Shown one piece after another: positions 1 through 6,815 of a stretch of DNA of 26,367 nt (the stretch's first letter is position 1; each line of letters begins with the position of its first letter). The DNA lies in assembly GCA_900542265.1 (NCBI GenBank), contig UQML01000025.1, positions 1 through 26,367 on the forward strand, read 5' to 3'. The DNA comes from an uncultured Eggerthella sp. (GTDB taxonomy: Bacteria > Actinomycetota > Coriobacteriia > Coriobacteriales > Eggerthellaceae). The translations under genes and the position numbers were made by a program. Under the pieces are notes generated by a model that saw nothing but the letters and a program-made list of their open reading frames with translations, had not been told where the DNA came from and made no database searches.

Positions 1-50
1 CTGTCTTAGGATACGCCCGGGTCGTGGTCTTGACAAAACTTGAGGGGTAA
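1..50 (+). CDS. possible C-terminal tail of an upstream gene (partial)
   Basis: An open frame enters at the left edge and ends with TAA at 48-50. The visible tail reads VLGYARVVVLTKLEG. Only about 16 codons are in view, so the family cannot be named. The mixed hydrophobic/charged composition looks protein-like, but an open frame of this length can occur by chance. If real, the next gene starts 317 bases downstream. Confidence 0.25.
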   Translation, partial: VLGYARVVVLTKLEG

Positions 51-367
51 AAAGGAATGAAAAAAGAAAGAAAAGGTTACCCCCATCGCCAAATCATTCT
101 TTAATACTGGGCTGTTTAATATCTAAAGAGGAATCTTTACTCATGCACTTCATCTCTCTAGAAGCAAGAAGCGCTATATAAGTGCTATATAGAACTATAT
201 ATGTAGGATATATATAGGAAAGAAATCATTAGTAATACATAGGATAAATACGTGGACAAGGAGATTATTTAAATCCTTGCCGCCAACACTCCTATTTAAT
301 AGGTACAATACGTTTTACTGAATTACAACCAACAAAAAACACTCACGAACCCATCGAGGAGGGGTAC
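51..367. other. long AT-rich intergenic region upstream of fabK
   Basis: No convincing gene lies here. It holds a cluster of TATATA-type blocks: CTATATA at 174-180, 185-191 and 195-201, then GATATATATAGG at 207-218. Successive blocks are about one helical turn apart. A perfect 13-base inverted repeat, CCTATT-T-AATAGG, lies at 291-303, followed by TACAAT at 304-309, a possible -10. I see no good -35 and no terminator with a U-tract. The region probably carries the fabK promoter and an operator. Confidence 0.5.
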
Positions 368-1306
368 ATGAAAACTGAACTTTGTGATGTTTTAGGCATT
401 GAGTATCCAATTATCCAAGGAGCTATGGCACATATTAGTGATGCGCACTTGGCTGCTGCTGTCTCTAATGCAGGCGGCTTAGGTGTTATTGCTTCAACAT
501 TACATGATGCTGCTTGGGTTGAAGAGCAAGTTAACCTATGTCGTCAATTAACTGATAAGCCTTTTGCAGTTAACTTAATTATGGAAAGCAAGCTTGTTGA
601 AGAGTGCGCACGCAAGTGTGTTGAGCTTCAGGTACCCATTTGCACTATTAGCGCGGGCAAACCTGATACAATTGTCCCTATTTTAGTAGAGGGGGGCGTT
701 AAAGTAATTTGCCTCATTCCTCATGCACGTGCTGCAAAAAAGATGCAGGACTTAGGCGCAACTGCCGTTGTTGCAGAAGGTATGGAGGGTGGTGGACACA
801 TCGGTCGTATGTGCACCTTCCCTATGGTTCGTCAGGTCGCTGAAGCTGTCGATATTCCTGTTATTGCTGCAGGCGGTATTGCTGATGGTCATGGTTTCTT
901 GGCAGCTCTTGCTCTTGGTGCTGTTGGCGTTCAAATGGGTACTGCATTCTTGGTAGCTGACGAGTGTCCTATTTCTGACAAATACAAGCAAATGGTTATT
1001 GATGCTGCTGATTCATCGACTGTTTTGACAGGCGAATATGGCGGAAAGCAGGTTCGTTGCATCAAAAACGCTTTTACAGAAAAGTATTGGGAGCTCCATG
1101 ACGGCGGTGCTTCAAGTGAGGAACTCGACCAATATTGCACGGGATCAGTAGGACGCGCCGTACGAGGCGACATCGATGGCGGTGCTTTCTCTGCAGGCAT
1201 GATCTGTGGTTTAATCAAAGAAACAAAGCCCGCAGCGCAAGTCATTCAAGATGTCATGAATGGTGCCGATGAGGCATATGCAGAGCTTAAGCGTATCTAC
1301 GGTTAA
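368..1306 (+). CDS. fabK: FabK-type FMN-dependent enoyl-ACP reductase II
   Basis: Predicted flavin enzyme that reduces enoyl-ACP with NAD(P)H in the last step of each fatty-acid elongation cycle in the cytosol. The 312-residue product has the nitronate monooxygenase/FabK TIM-barrel layout: an N-terminal YPIIQGAM strand, AEGMEGGGHIG with His144 (the position of the conserved FabK histidine), the FMN-phosphate loop IPVIAAGGIADG (163-174) and VQMGTAF near 190. Close resemblance along its length to pneumococcal FabK as I recall it favours FabK over a nitronate monooxygenase; the two share a fold and are often confused. A strong GAGGAGG ribosome site precedes the ATG. The gene is monocistronic, with a terminator right behind it, and no other fatty-acid genes are nearby. 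Confidence 0.82.
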   Translation: MKTELCDVLGIEYPIIQGAMAHISDAHLAAAVSNAGGLGVIASTLHDAAWVEEQVNLCRQLTDKPFAVNLIMESKLVEECARKCVELQVPICTISAGKPDTIVPILVEGGVKVICLIPHARAAKKMQDLGATAVVAEGMEGGGHIGRMCTFPMVRQVAEAVDIPVIAAGGIADGHGFLAALALGAVGVQMGTAFLVADECPISDKYKQMVIDAADSSTVLTGEYGGKQVRCIKNAFTEKYWELHDGGASSEELDQYCTGSVGRAVRGDIDGGAFSAGMICGLIKETKPAAQVIQDVMNGADEAYAELKRIYG

Positions 1307-1337
1307 GACTTCAGCCTACACAAACGGATAACAGAGA

Positions 1338-1373
1338 AAAGTGATCGTTTTTGAACGATCACTTTCTTTTTCT
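1338..1373 (+). terminator. rho-independent terminator after fabK
   Basis: A perfect 12-bp stem (arms 1338-1349 and 1354-1365) with a TTTG loop is followed by CTTTTTCT. It ends the fabK transcript and isolates it from the carbonic anhydrase gene. Confidence 0.85.
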
Positions 1374-1387
1374 AGAAGAAATAGGAA

Positions 1388-1438
1388 AGGAAACGTTTTC
1401 CAACCTTATATATAACCTTTCCATAACTTATATATAAG
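1388..1438 (+). promoter_or_regulatory. palindromic elements upstream of carbonic anhydrase
   Basis: Three symmetric elements lie 55-105 bases before the start codon. One is GGAAACGTTTTCC (1389-1401), with central CG and the perfect core AAACGTTT, resembling a LacI/CcpA-type operator half-match. The others are CTTATATATAAC (1405-1416) and the perfect 12-base palindrome CTTATATATAAG (1427-1438), exactly 22 bases apart. One TATATA block may double as a -10 element. No regulator can be assigned. Confidence 0.4.
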
Positions 1439-1491
1439 ATGATCCTCAAAAAGCACAGGAACGCATGATGTAACAACGTAAAGGATAAACG

Positions 1492-2061
1492 ATGAACAAT
1501 ACCATTCGTGAGATTTGCGCTTTCAACCAAAATTTTGTTGAAAACGAACAATACAAACAGTTCGAAACCGATAAATATCCTGACAAGAAGCTCGCTCTTG
1601 TCAGCTGCATGGATACACGCTTGACTGAATTGCTACCTGCAGCCTTAGGGCTCAAAAACGGAGATGCAAAAATCATCAAGAATGCGGGCGGCGTTATCTC
1701 CCACCCCTTTGGATCAGTCATGCGCTCACTACTCGTTGCCGTCTTCGAACTCGGCGTCGACACCATTATGGTAGTCGGTCACACTAATTGTGGAGCGCAA
1801 CACATGAATGCTTCCGACATGATTGACCACATGCTCAAAGCGGGCATCTCACAAGATCACCTCGAAATGATACATTATTGCGGTATCGACTTTGAAGCAT
1901 GGTTAGCAGGTTTTGGCGATGGAGTTGAATCGGTGCGAAAAACAACCGATCTTATCAAGCATCATCCCCTTATTCCTGAGTATGTTGAGGTATACGGCTT
2001 CCTAATCGATTCAACCACAGGCAAGTTGGTGGCAGTCGAAGACGAGGAGGATTTGTCTTAA
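1492..2061 (+). CDS. beta-class carbonic anhydrase
   Basis: Zinc enzyme interconverting CO2 and bicarbonate in the cytosol, often to supply bicarbonate for carboxylases. The 189-residue protein has the full beta-class signature: Cys39, Asp41 and Arg43 in SCMDTR, then His97 and Cys100 in GHTNCG, so zinc ligands and the Asp/Arg dyad are all present. The length matches the short bacterial beta-CA group without an extended C-terminal helix. AAAGGA precedes the ATG at a suitable distance. Its own upstream region with palindromes suggests independent control. No carboxylase or bicarbonate transporter gene is adjacent. Confidence 0.93.
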   Translation: MNNTIREICAFNQNFVENEQYKQFETDKYPDKKLALVSCMDTRLTELLPAALGLKNGDAKIIKNAGGVISHPFGSVMRSLLVAVFELGVDTIMVVGHTNCGAQHMNASDMIDHMLKAGISQDHLEMIHYCGIDFEAWLAGFGDGVESVRKTTDLIKHHPLIPEYVEVYGFLIDSTTGKLVAVEDEEDLS

Positions 2062-2172
2062 CGCTTGCTTTCCATTGATCATACTCGTTTGAGCTTATTC
2101 ATACTTATTTCAGTATTTAGAAAAACTTAAAACCTTTTAGCAAATTCTTAATAATAAAAAGTATCCTTCAGA

Positions 2173-2178
2173 TATAAT
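2173..2178 (+). promoter_or_regulatory. consensus -10 element immediately before the transporter start
   Basis: A perfect TATAAT lies ten bases before the ATG at 2189, with no good -35 at 16-18 bp. Initiation at the usual distance would put the RNA 5' end only about 3-6 bases before the ATG, and no Shine-Dalgarno sequence is visible, so the message may be effectively leaderless. Confidence 0.5.
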
Positions 2179-2188
2179 CTTGACCATT

Positions 2189-3469
2189 ATGTTTACTACA
2201 GCACAAATTATCTCAATCATCATCTTCGTCGCGGTAATGGCTCTCATTGTCTCGGAGAAGGTCCATCGCACGACAGCAGCGCTGTCTGGTGCGGTACTGC
2301 TCATCTTAGCCGGAATTATCACCTTTGATACCGGCGTCGAACACATCGATTTCAACACATTAGGCGTATTAGTAGGCATGATGATGTTCGTCGCTGTCAT
2401 TAAAGGTTCGGGTATTTTTGAATACCTTGCCGTCAAGGCAGCTAAGGTAGCAAAAGGCAATCCGTGGATCATCATGATCCTGTTTTCCTTGATCACGGCA
2501 ATTCTGTCGGCATTCTTGGATAACGTAACCACGGTACTGTTGATCGGCCCAGTAACATACACAGTTTGTCGCGTGTTACTCGACATCAACCCGCTACCCT
2601 TCTTTATCACCGAAATCATTGCTTCCAATGTTGGCGGTACAGCAACACTCATTGGTGATCCGCCTAACATCATGATTGGTTCAGCAGCTAATTTAAGCTT
2701 CTTTGACTTCTTGATTTACGACGGACCTGCGGTTTTAATCATTTTAGTTGCCTGTATAGCAATGTTCTATTTCCTCTATGGTCGCAAGCTTACCGTAGAA
2801 GAAGATAAGAAAAACGCTGTTATGGCGCTCAACGAAAACGACGCTATTCATAACCCAACGCTTTTTAAGAAAAGTGTTGTTATGATCATCTTGGTAGCAA
2901 TTGCCTTTGTTGCTCATGGTGCATTCCATATTGAGCCAAGCGTTATTGCACTCACTTCTGCAGCTGTCATGCTCTTAATTAGTGGAACTGATATTGAAAC
3001 CATCATGGTTGATGTTGAATGGTCAACCATCGGATTCTTTGCAGGATTATTCGTAGTTGTTGGCGGCTTAGCTGAAACTGGCGTTATCAATATGATGGCA
3101 TATGCCCTGATTGATTTAACTGGTGGCGATATGATGATTACTATTATCGTTCTGGTTTGGGCAAGTGCAATCATCTCCTCCTTCTTGGATAATATTCCAC
3201 TCGTTGCAACTTTGATTCCGATTATCATCACAATGGAGAGCACGGGTATGGATGTTATGCCGCTCTGGTGGGCTGTTTCGCTTGGTGCTTGCCTTGGTGG
3301 AGTCGGCACTCTTATCGGCGCATCTGCAAACGTTGTTATGGCCTCAATCTCGGCACGTAACGGTTATCCAATTACGTTTATCGAGTACTTGAAGGTTGGT
3401 TTCCCTGTAATGATTGTATGTACCGCAATCGCTTGTGTATACTGCGTCGTAAGATTCTGCGTGTTCTAA
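2189..3469 (+). CDS. ArsB/NhaD-family ion transporter
   Basis: Inner-membrane ion transporter of the IT superfamily (ArsB/NhaD/citrate-transporter clan), 426 residues with about 11-12 hydrophobic segments. The internal repeat is plain: SAFLDNVTTVLL (107-118) with GGTATLIGDPPN (149-160) in the first half, and SSFLDNIPLVAT (330-341) with GGVGTLIGASAN (370-381) in the second. These are the paired hairpin and unwound-helix motifs that bind the ion. Family members include Na+/H+ antiporters and arsenite or dicarboxylate carriers; substrate cannot be told from this sequence, and no ars genes are nearby. I chose the ATG at 2189 rather than the TTG at 2180 because a TATAAT ends at 2178, so the TTG would probably lie at or upstream of the RNA start. 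Confidence 0.85.
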   Translation: MFTTAQIISIIIFVAVMALIVSEKVHRTTAALSGAVLLILAGIITFDTGVEHIDFNTLGVLVGMMMFVAVIKGSGIFEYLAVKAAKVAKGNPWIIMILFSLITAILSAFLDNVTTVLLIGPVTYTVCRVLLDINPLPFFITEIIASNVGGTATLIGDPPNIMIGSAANLSFFDFLIYDGPAVLIILVACIAMFYFLYGRKLTVEEDKKNAVMALNENDAIHNPTLFKKSVVMIILVAIAFVAHGAFHIEPSVIALTSAAVMLLISGTDIETIMVDVEWSTIGFFAGLFVVVGGLAETGVINMMAYALIDLTGGDMMITIIVLVWASAIISSFLDNIPLVATLIPIIITMESTGMDVMPLWWAVSLGACLGGVGTLIGASANVVMASISARNGYPITFIEYLKVGFPVMIVCTAIACVYCVVRFCVF

Positions 3470-3490
3470 GAGTTTGATGAGTAAACTCTT
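3468..3490 (+). terminator. hairpin at the 3' end of the transporter gene
   Basis: An 8-bp stem (AAGAGTTT at 3468-3475 with AAACTCTT at 3483-3490) overlaps the stop codon. Only a short T-run follows, so it is a weak terminator or an attenuator before the DUF2520 gene 30 bases on. Confidence 0.35.
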
Positions 3491-3519
3491 TCGCGCAAAG
3501 CCGAAAGGATTACATCATC

Positions 3520-4347
3520 ATGAACATTGGATTTATTGGTGCAGGAAAAGTAGGATTCAGCCTCGGTAAATATCTCGCACAAGACAATACTATTATCGGT
3601 TATGCCTCCCGCAGCTTTAGTTCAGCTCGGGAGGCTGCTTGTTTTACAAACTCGCAAGCTTTTGGTTCGATGGTTGATCTTTGCAATGCATGTGATCTCG
3701 TTTTCTTTACTGTCCCCGATGGGGCTATCAGATCAACCTGGGATGAGTTACTCACACAGCCAGGATCTCGCAATGCACTTGTTAATACCTGTGTCGCACA
3801 CTGCTCAGGTGCCCTTGCAAGCGATGTGTTTGATCGCGCAGCCGAATTCCATGTCTACCCCTACTCGATCCATCCCCTCTTTGCCATTTCAAGCAAAAAA
3901 GATAGCTATAAAGAACTCAAACATGCGTTTTTTACTCTTGAAGGAGATCCCCGTAGAATTGACGAGATGGTAGAACTTTTTAAGCGATTAGGCAATCCTA
4001 CGCAAATCATCTCAGCTTCAGATAAAACGCGTTATCATGCCGCTGCGGCACTTGCCTCAAATCATGTCGTGGCACTTTATCGGCGTTCGTGTGAAGAGCT
4101 TATGCGCTGTGGGTTCACACTAGAAGGCGCTGAGGCTGCGCTTGCGCCCCTCTTTTTAGGTAACGCCCAACATGTAGCCGCAGATGGTACTGTCGCTTCT
4201 CTCACGGGTCCTGCTGAGCGCGGTGATACGGTAACCATAGACAAACACCTTAGCATCCTCGATGGTTCAACGAGAGAAGTCTACAAGATCTTAAATGACA
4301 CCCTTTTAGAATTGGCAGACGAGAAACGTAAACAAAACCGTAAATAG
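3520..4347 (+). CDS. Rossmann-like NAD(P)-binding protein with DUF2520 domain
   Basis: Cytosolic protein of 275 residues. The N-terminus is a dinucleotide-binding fold with GFIGAGKVG (GxGxxG at residues 7-12), followed by a 6-phosphogluconate-dehydrogenase-like helical domain (roughly 135-260) recognised as DUF2520. Conserved-looking stretches are HCSGAL, YSIHPLFAIS and AAAALASNHVVALY. The architecture resembles ketopantoate or prephenate-type dehydrogenases, but the substrate is unknown to me. In other genomes such genes often sit beside panB/panC; no pantothenate genes are visible here. AAAGGA lies upstream of the ATG. It may be cotranscribed with the preceding transporter through the weak hairpin between them. 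Confidence 0.75.
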   Translation: MNIGFIGAGKVGFSLGKYLAQDNTIIGYASRSFSSAREAACFTNSQAFGSMVDLCNACDLVFFTVPDGAIRSTWDELLTQPGSRNALVNTCVAHCSGALASDVFDRAAEFHVYPYSIHPLFAISSKKDSYKELKHAFFTLEGDPRRIDEMVELFKRLGNPTQIISASDKTRYHAAAALASNHVVALYRRSCEELMRCGFTLEGAEAALAPLFLGNAQHVAADGTVASLTGPAERGDTVTIDKHLSILDGSTREVYKILNDTLLELADEKRKQNRK

Positions 4348-4358
4348 GAATTAGAAAC

Positions 4359-4411
4359 CTTCTCGTTGATGTACCTTGCTATACAAGCGCGCATCAACTA
4401 CCCATGAGAAG
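4359..4411. terminator. symmetric hairpin between convergent genes
   Basis: Arms CTTCTC/GAGAAG (4359-4364 and 4406-4411) and GTTGATG/CATCAAC (4365-4371 and 4392-4398) bracket a 20-base loop between two converging genes. No T-run follows on either strand, so terminator function is uncertain. Confidence 0.35.
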
Positions 4412-5261
4412 CATAAACACTATGCGCAGGAAGCGGACTATCTTGGCTTCCCCACGCAGCAACGTTAAACTGACCAAACCAATACCCCATCGCCCTAATT
4501 ACCATTGCAAGCGTAAACACTTGCGTCATAAAAGCAACTACGACAATGGCAATAATTACCGCAACAACAAAAAAAATCGCAAATACCACAAGTGGTGTCA
4601 CTGAGGTAACTGCCGTAATGATGCCGCATAACATCACGATAGCAAACGATATTACTACTGCGATCAAGCCCGTCATAAGACTTACGATAATCGCCATACC
4701 AAGAATTTTGAGCAACCCAGGGAAATCTTGCTTGATAAGTTCAGTCAGACGAGCCGGTTGAAACGCAGAAGTAAAAGTTCCATACAAGCTGGATCGCATC
4801 ATTGCAATCCAGCTGACAACCGCAAAGGCACAAGCAATAACAAAAGAACCGAGCGAATAAAGACCCCATTTGCTTATTGCGGATAAAAAGGACAGGGTAA
4901 CAAGACCATTATTGAGTGCAAAAGTAAAGGGCAGAACGGCCACGTTCCCTAGAATGAGAAGCGACAATATTTCTTGGACAATATAGGCTACAACAACATA
5001 AATAACCATAATGGCAAGCAGCTGAGCACCGCGTTTATACAAGGATCCATCTTCATTACCAAAAATACGAGAAGGAAGCGGTCTGTGTACATGCCAAGCA
5101 ATGTCTCGTGCCCAACCAAAAAGATAACCCAATACCACTATAATACCAAAAACAGGAATCATTAAAATGAGCGCTAAAAGTGCGCACTTTCCTACCCATC
5201 CCGGGGATTCTATAACATCGTAAAACGCAAGAGAAAAGTATCCTTTTCGCTTTGTATCCAT
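4398..5261 (-). CDS. DUF4013 integral membrane protein
   Basis: Predicted membrane protein of 287 residues with about six hydrophobic segments: two near the N-terminus (around 25-50), then near 80-105, 130-155, 185-215 and 220-255. The N-terminus (YFSLAFYDVIESPGW) and the WARDI/PLPS stretch after the second helix fit DUF4013, a family of unknown function. The C-terminus AHSVYASHG is short and soluble. It follows rplL at 139 bases, separated by a terminator, so it should have its own promoter or depend on read-through. GGGAAC lies 11 bases before the ATG. No role can be inferred. Confidence 0.6.
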   Translation of the reverse strand: MDTKRKGYFSLAFYDVIESPGWVGKCALLALILMIPVFGIIVVLGYLFGWARDIAWHVHRPLPSRIFGNEDGSLYKRGAQLLAIMVIYVVVAYIVQEILSLLILGNVAVLPFTFALNNGLVTLSFLSAISKWGLYSLGSFVIACAFAVVSWIAMMRSSLYGTFTSAFQPARLTELIKQDFPGLLKILGMAIIVSLMTGLIAVVISFAIVMLCGIITAVTSVTPLVVFAIFFVVAVIIAIVVVAFMTQVFTLAMVIRAMGYWFGQFNVAAWGSQDSPLPAHSVYASHG

Positions 5262-5302
5262 AATCTTATGTTCCCTCTTATATCAAGCTATATTTACACC
5301 TG

Positions 5303-5345
5303 TTTAATAATAAAAGAGGAGAGAACGTCTTGTCCTCTCCTCTTT
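5303..5345 (-). terminator. terminator of the rplJ-rplL unit
   Basis: A perfect 11-bp stem (5313-5323 with 5335-5345) is followed on the minus strand by TATTATTAAACA. Its position just past rplL is typical. Confidence 0.7.
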
Positions 5346-5400
5346 GGAATACTCTATAACTATGTAAGTTTAGCGTAAGGGTAAGCTTTCAGCAGTAAAA

Positions 5401-5784
5401 CTACTTCAAGGTTACAGCAGCACCAGCCTCTTCGAGGGTAGTCTTGATTTCCTCAGCCTTGTCCTTAGCAACGCCTTCCTGTACAGGGCATGGAGCGCCT
5501 TCTACGAGCTCCTTAGCCTCTTTAAGACCAAGACCAGTGATCTCACGAACAGCCTTAATTACAGCGATCTTATTGTCGCCAAAGCCTTCGAGAACAACGT
5601 CAAAGTCGGTCTTCTCGTCAGCAGCACCAGCGTCGCCAGCACCAGCTGCAGCGCCACCAGCAACCATAACAGGAGCAGCAGCAGATACGCCGAATACTTC
5701 CTCAAGTTCCTTTACGAGCTCAGAAAGCTCGAGTGCAGGCATTTCCTTTAATGCTTCAACAATTTCTTCACGAGTTACAGCCAT
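5401..5784 (-). CDS. rplL: 50S ribosomal protein L7/L12
   Basis: Stalk protein of the large subunit that recruits translational GTPases. It is 127 residues, normal for the family: an N-terminal dimerisation domain (MAVTREEIVEALKEM onward), a Gly/Ala-rich hinge (about 38-55), and the globular C-terminal domain with FDVVLEGFGDNKIAVIKAVREITGLGLKEAK. GGAGT lies eight bases before the ATG. It is 121 bases downstream of rplJ in the same unit. The next gene in most bacteria would be rpoB; here a terminator and a DUF4013 gene follow. Confidence 0.98.
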   Translation of the reverse strand: MAVTREEIVEALKEMPALELSELVKELEEVFGVSAAAPVMVAGGAAAGAGDAGAADEKTDFDVVLEGFGDNKIAVIKAVREITGLGLKEAKELVEGAPCPVQEGVAKDKAEEIKTTLEEAGAAVTLK

Positions 5785-5851
5785 GGTATGACTCCTTTTT
5801 TATTAGGGGCAAGACCTTTTTCATCCTACCTCAATTTCATTTCTTTGCTTT

Positions 5852-5880
5852 AGTTACGCAGCAATATCTGCGCAGTAACT
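5852..5880 (-). promoter_or_regulatory. hairpin in the rplJ-rplL spacer
   Basis: Outer arms of 6 bp (5852-5857 with 5875-5880) and inner arms of 4 bp (5858-5861 with 5868-5871) form a stem with a three-base bulge. No U-run follows. It may be a processing or stability element that helps set the excess of L7/L12 over L10. Confidence 0.3.
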
Positions 5881-5905
5881 TGATTGCTCAAGTGTTATGC
5901 CACTG

Positions 5906-6427
5906 CTAAGCGGCATTCTTTTGATCCTCGATAGCACTGACAACGCGTGCAAAGGACTCCATTGGGCCATTGAGAACGCGAACGATCTGCTGAAGAGGAT
6001 TTTGAATCGTACCAAGGAGCTTGGCGATGAGTTCCTCGCGAGAAGGAAGAGCTGCGATCTTCTCAACAGCTTCAGCATCAACAAACGCACCATCCATGAT
6101 GCCGCCCTTGATTACCAGATTCTCGTTTGCTTTTGCAAAGTCTTTCAATGCTTTAGCGCTTGCTACCGGATCACCGTCAGCAAATACAAAAGCAGAAGGA
6201 CCAGCTAAAACATCACCCATAGAGGGCATATCGAGCTCTTTGAGCGCTAATTCTACCAAAGAGTTCTTGTAAACCTTCATCACTGCGTCTGCTTCACGAA
6301 TAGAACGACGCAATGCTTCAGATTCCTTTACCGTAAGACCACGATAGTCAACAACCCACATAGCTTGGATTTTAGAAAGATCTTCTTTGATAGCAGCATA
6401 TTTTTCTTGATTCTTTGTGCTTGGCAT
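5906..6427 (-). CDS. rplJ: 50S ribosomal protein L10
   Basis: Stalk base protein that anchors L7/L12 dimers to 23S rRNA and usually represses its own operon by binding the leader. It is 173 residues, normal length, with the conserved N-terminal domain (WVVDYRGLTVKESEALRRSIREA, then VYKNSLVELAL), FVFADGDPVASAK in the middle, and a C-terminal helix (about 140-170) that would carry the L7/L12 dimers. AAGGAGGTG, an almost perfect ribosome site, precedes the ATG by five bases and is the 3' neighbour of a leader stem that may mask it. Confidence 0.98.
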   Translation of the reverse strand: MPSTKNQEKYAAIKEDLSKIQAMWVVDYRGLTVKESEALRRSIREADAVMKVYKNSLVELALKELDMPSMGDVLAGPSAFVFADGDPVASAKALKDFAKANENLVIKGGIMDGAFVDAEAVEKIAALPSREELIAKLLGTIQNPLQQIVRVLNGPMESFARVVSAIEDQKNAA

Positions 6428-6690
6428 TCTTACACCTCCTTTTCATGTCCACTCTTGCGTTCCGCTCCCACCTGGAGAGGATCGTGTCCATGAAAAGAAA
6501 CGACCCCTGTGCGCAAGACAGCAGGGGTCGATACAAACACGTTTGATCAAAACCACCTCGGCGGGCTGAGTGTCTATTTACAAACAAACATCTCATTTAA
6601 GTTCAAACCGGAGCAAATTCTCCGTTCTGAACACCGGCTGTCTAGGGCAGCGGAACTGGTAACAGTTCATGCTACAAAAATGCAGCTTAT
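6428..6690 (-). ncRNA. ribosomal protein L10 leader (autoregulatory mRNA leader)
   Basis: About 260 bases of untranslated RNA precede rplJ. The segment on the minus strand from 6653 to 6601 contains the L10-leader-like core CTAGACAGCCGGTG followed by a long hairpin (6620-6632 with 6601-6613, 13 positions with one A-G mismatch and one G-T pair). Downstream is a terminator hairpin, then a stem formed by 6484-6497 and 6439-6452 (nine plus three pairs around a tandem GA/GA mismatch) that abuts the rplJ ribosome site. The family is known to bind L10-L12 and repress expression. The two downstream elements suggest both transcriptional and translational control; that part is inference. Confidence 0.75.
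6493..6530 (-). terminator. attenuator hairpin inside the L10 leader
   Basis: A perfect 9-bp GC-rich stem (CGACCCCTG at 6501-6509 with CAGGGGTCG at 6522-6530) is followed on the minus strand by TTTCTTTT. It lies 66 bases before the rplJ start, the right place for a conditional terminator. Confidence 0.75.
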
Positions 6691-6691
6691 C

Positions 6692-6721
6692 TATAATCAA
6701 ACAAGGCACCGATCCTGTCAA
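6692..6721 (-). promoter_or_regulatory. rplJ-rplL promoter
   Basis: Consensus -35 TTGACA (minus strand, 6721-6716) is followed after 17-18 bases by GATTAT/ATTATA (6698-6692). The predicted start near 6685 places the L10 leader core at the beginning of the transcript. This promoter makes rplJL independent of rplKA. Confidence 0.65.
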
Positions 6722-6815
6722 GTACGAATACAGAAACGGCACCTTTTTATTATTTTATGGCGACAGAAGCAATGAGGAAACGGAATAATAGCGATGAGTT
6801 TATCCGTGTATCTAC

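Noticed and set aside
57..104. 15-codon open frame starting ATG with AAGGA upstream
   Set aside because: Too short, lysine-rich by AT bias, no family resemblance. It could occur by chance.
174..218. CRISPR-like repeat array in the TATATA-rich region
   Set aside because: Repeats are seven bases with 3-4-base gaps. No direct repeats of CRISPR size and no cas genes.
2180..2188. TTG start for the transporter, three codons upstream
   Set aside because: It lies two bases after the TATAAT, so it would probably not be inside the transcript.
2137..2673. 178-codon antisense frame over the transporter start
   Set aside because: Composition is that of an antisense shadow of membrane-helix codons, and it lacks a ribosome site.
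5444..5791. 115-codon Ser/Thr/Ala/Pro-rich antisense frame
   Set aside because: It mirrors the Ala/Glu-rich coding sequence of rplL.
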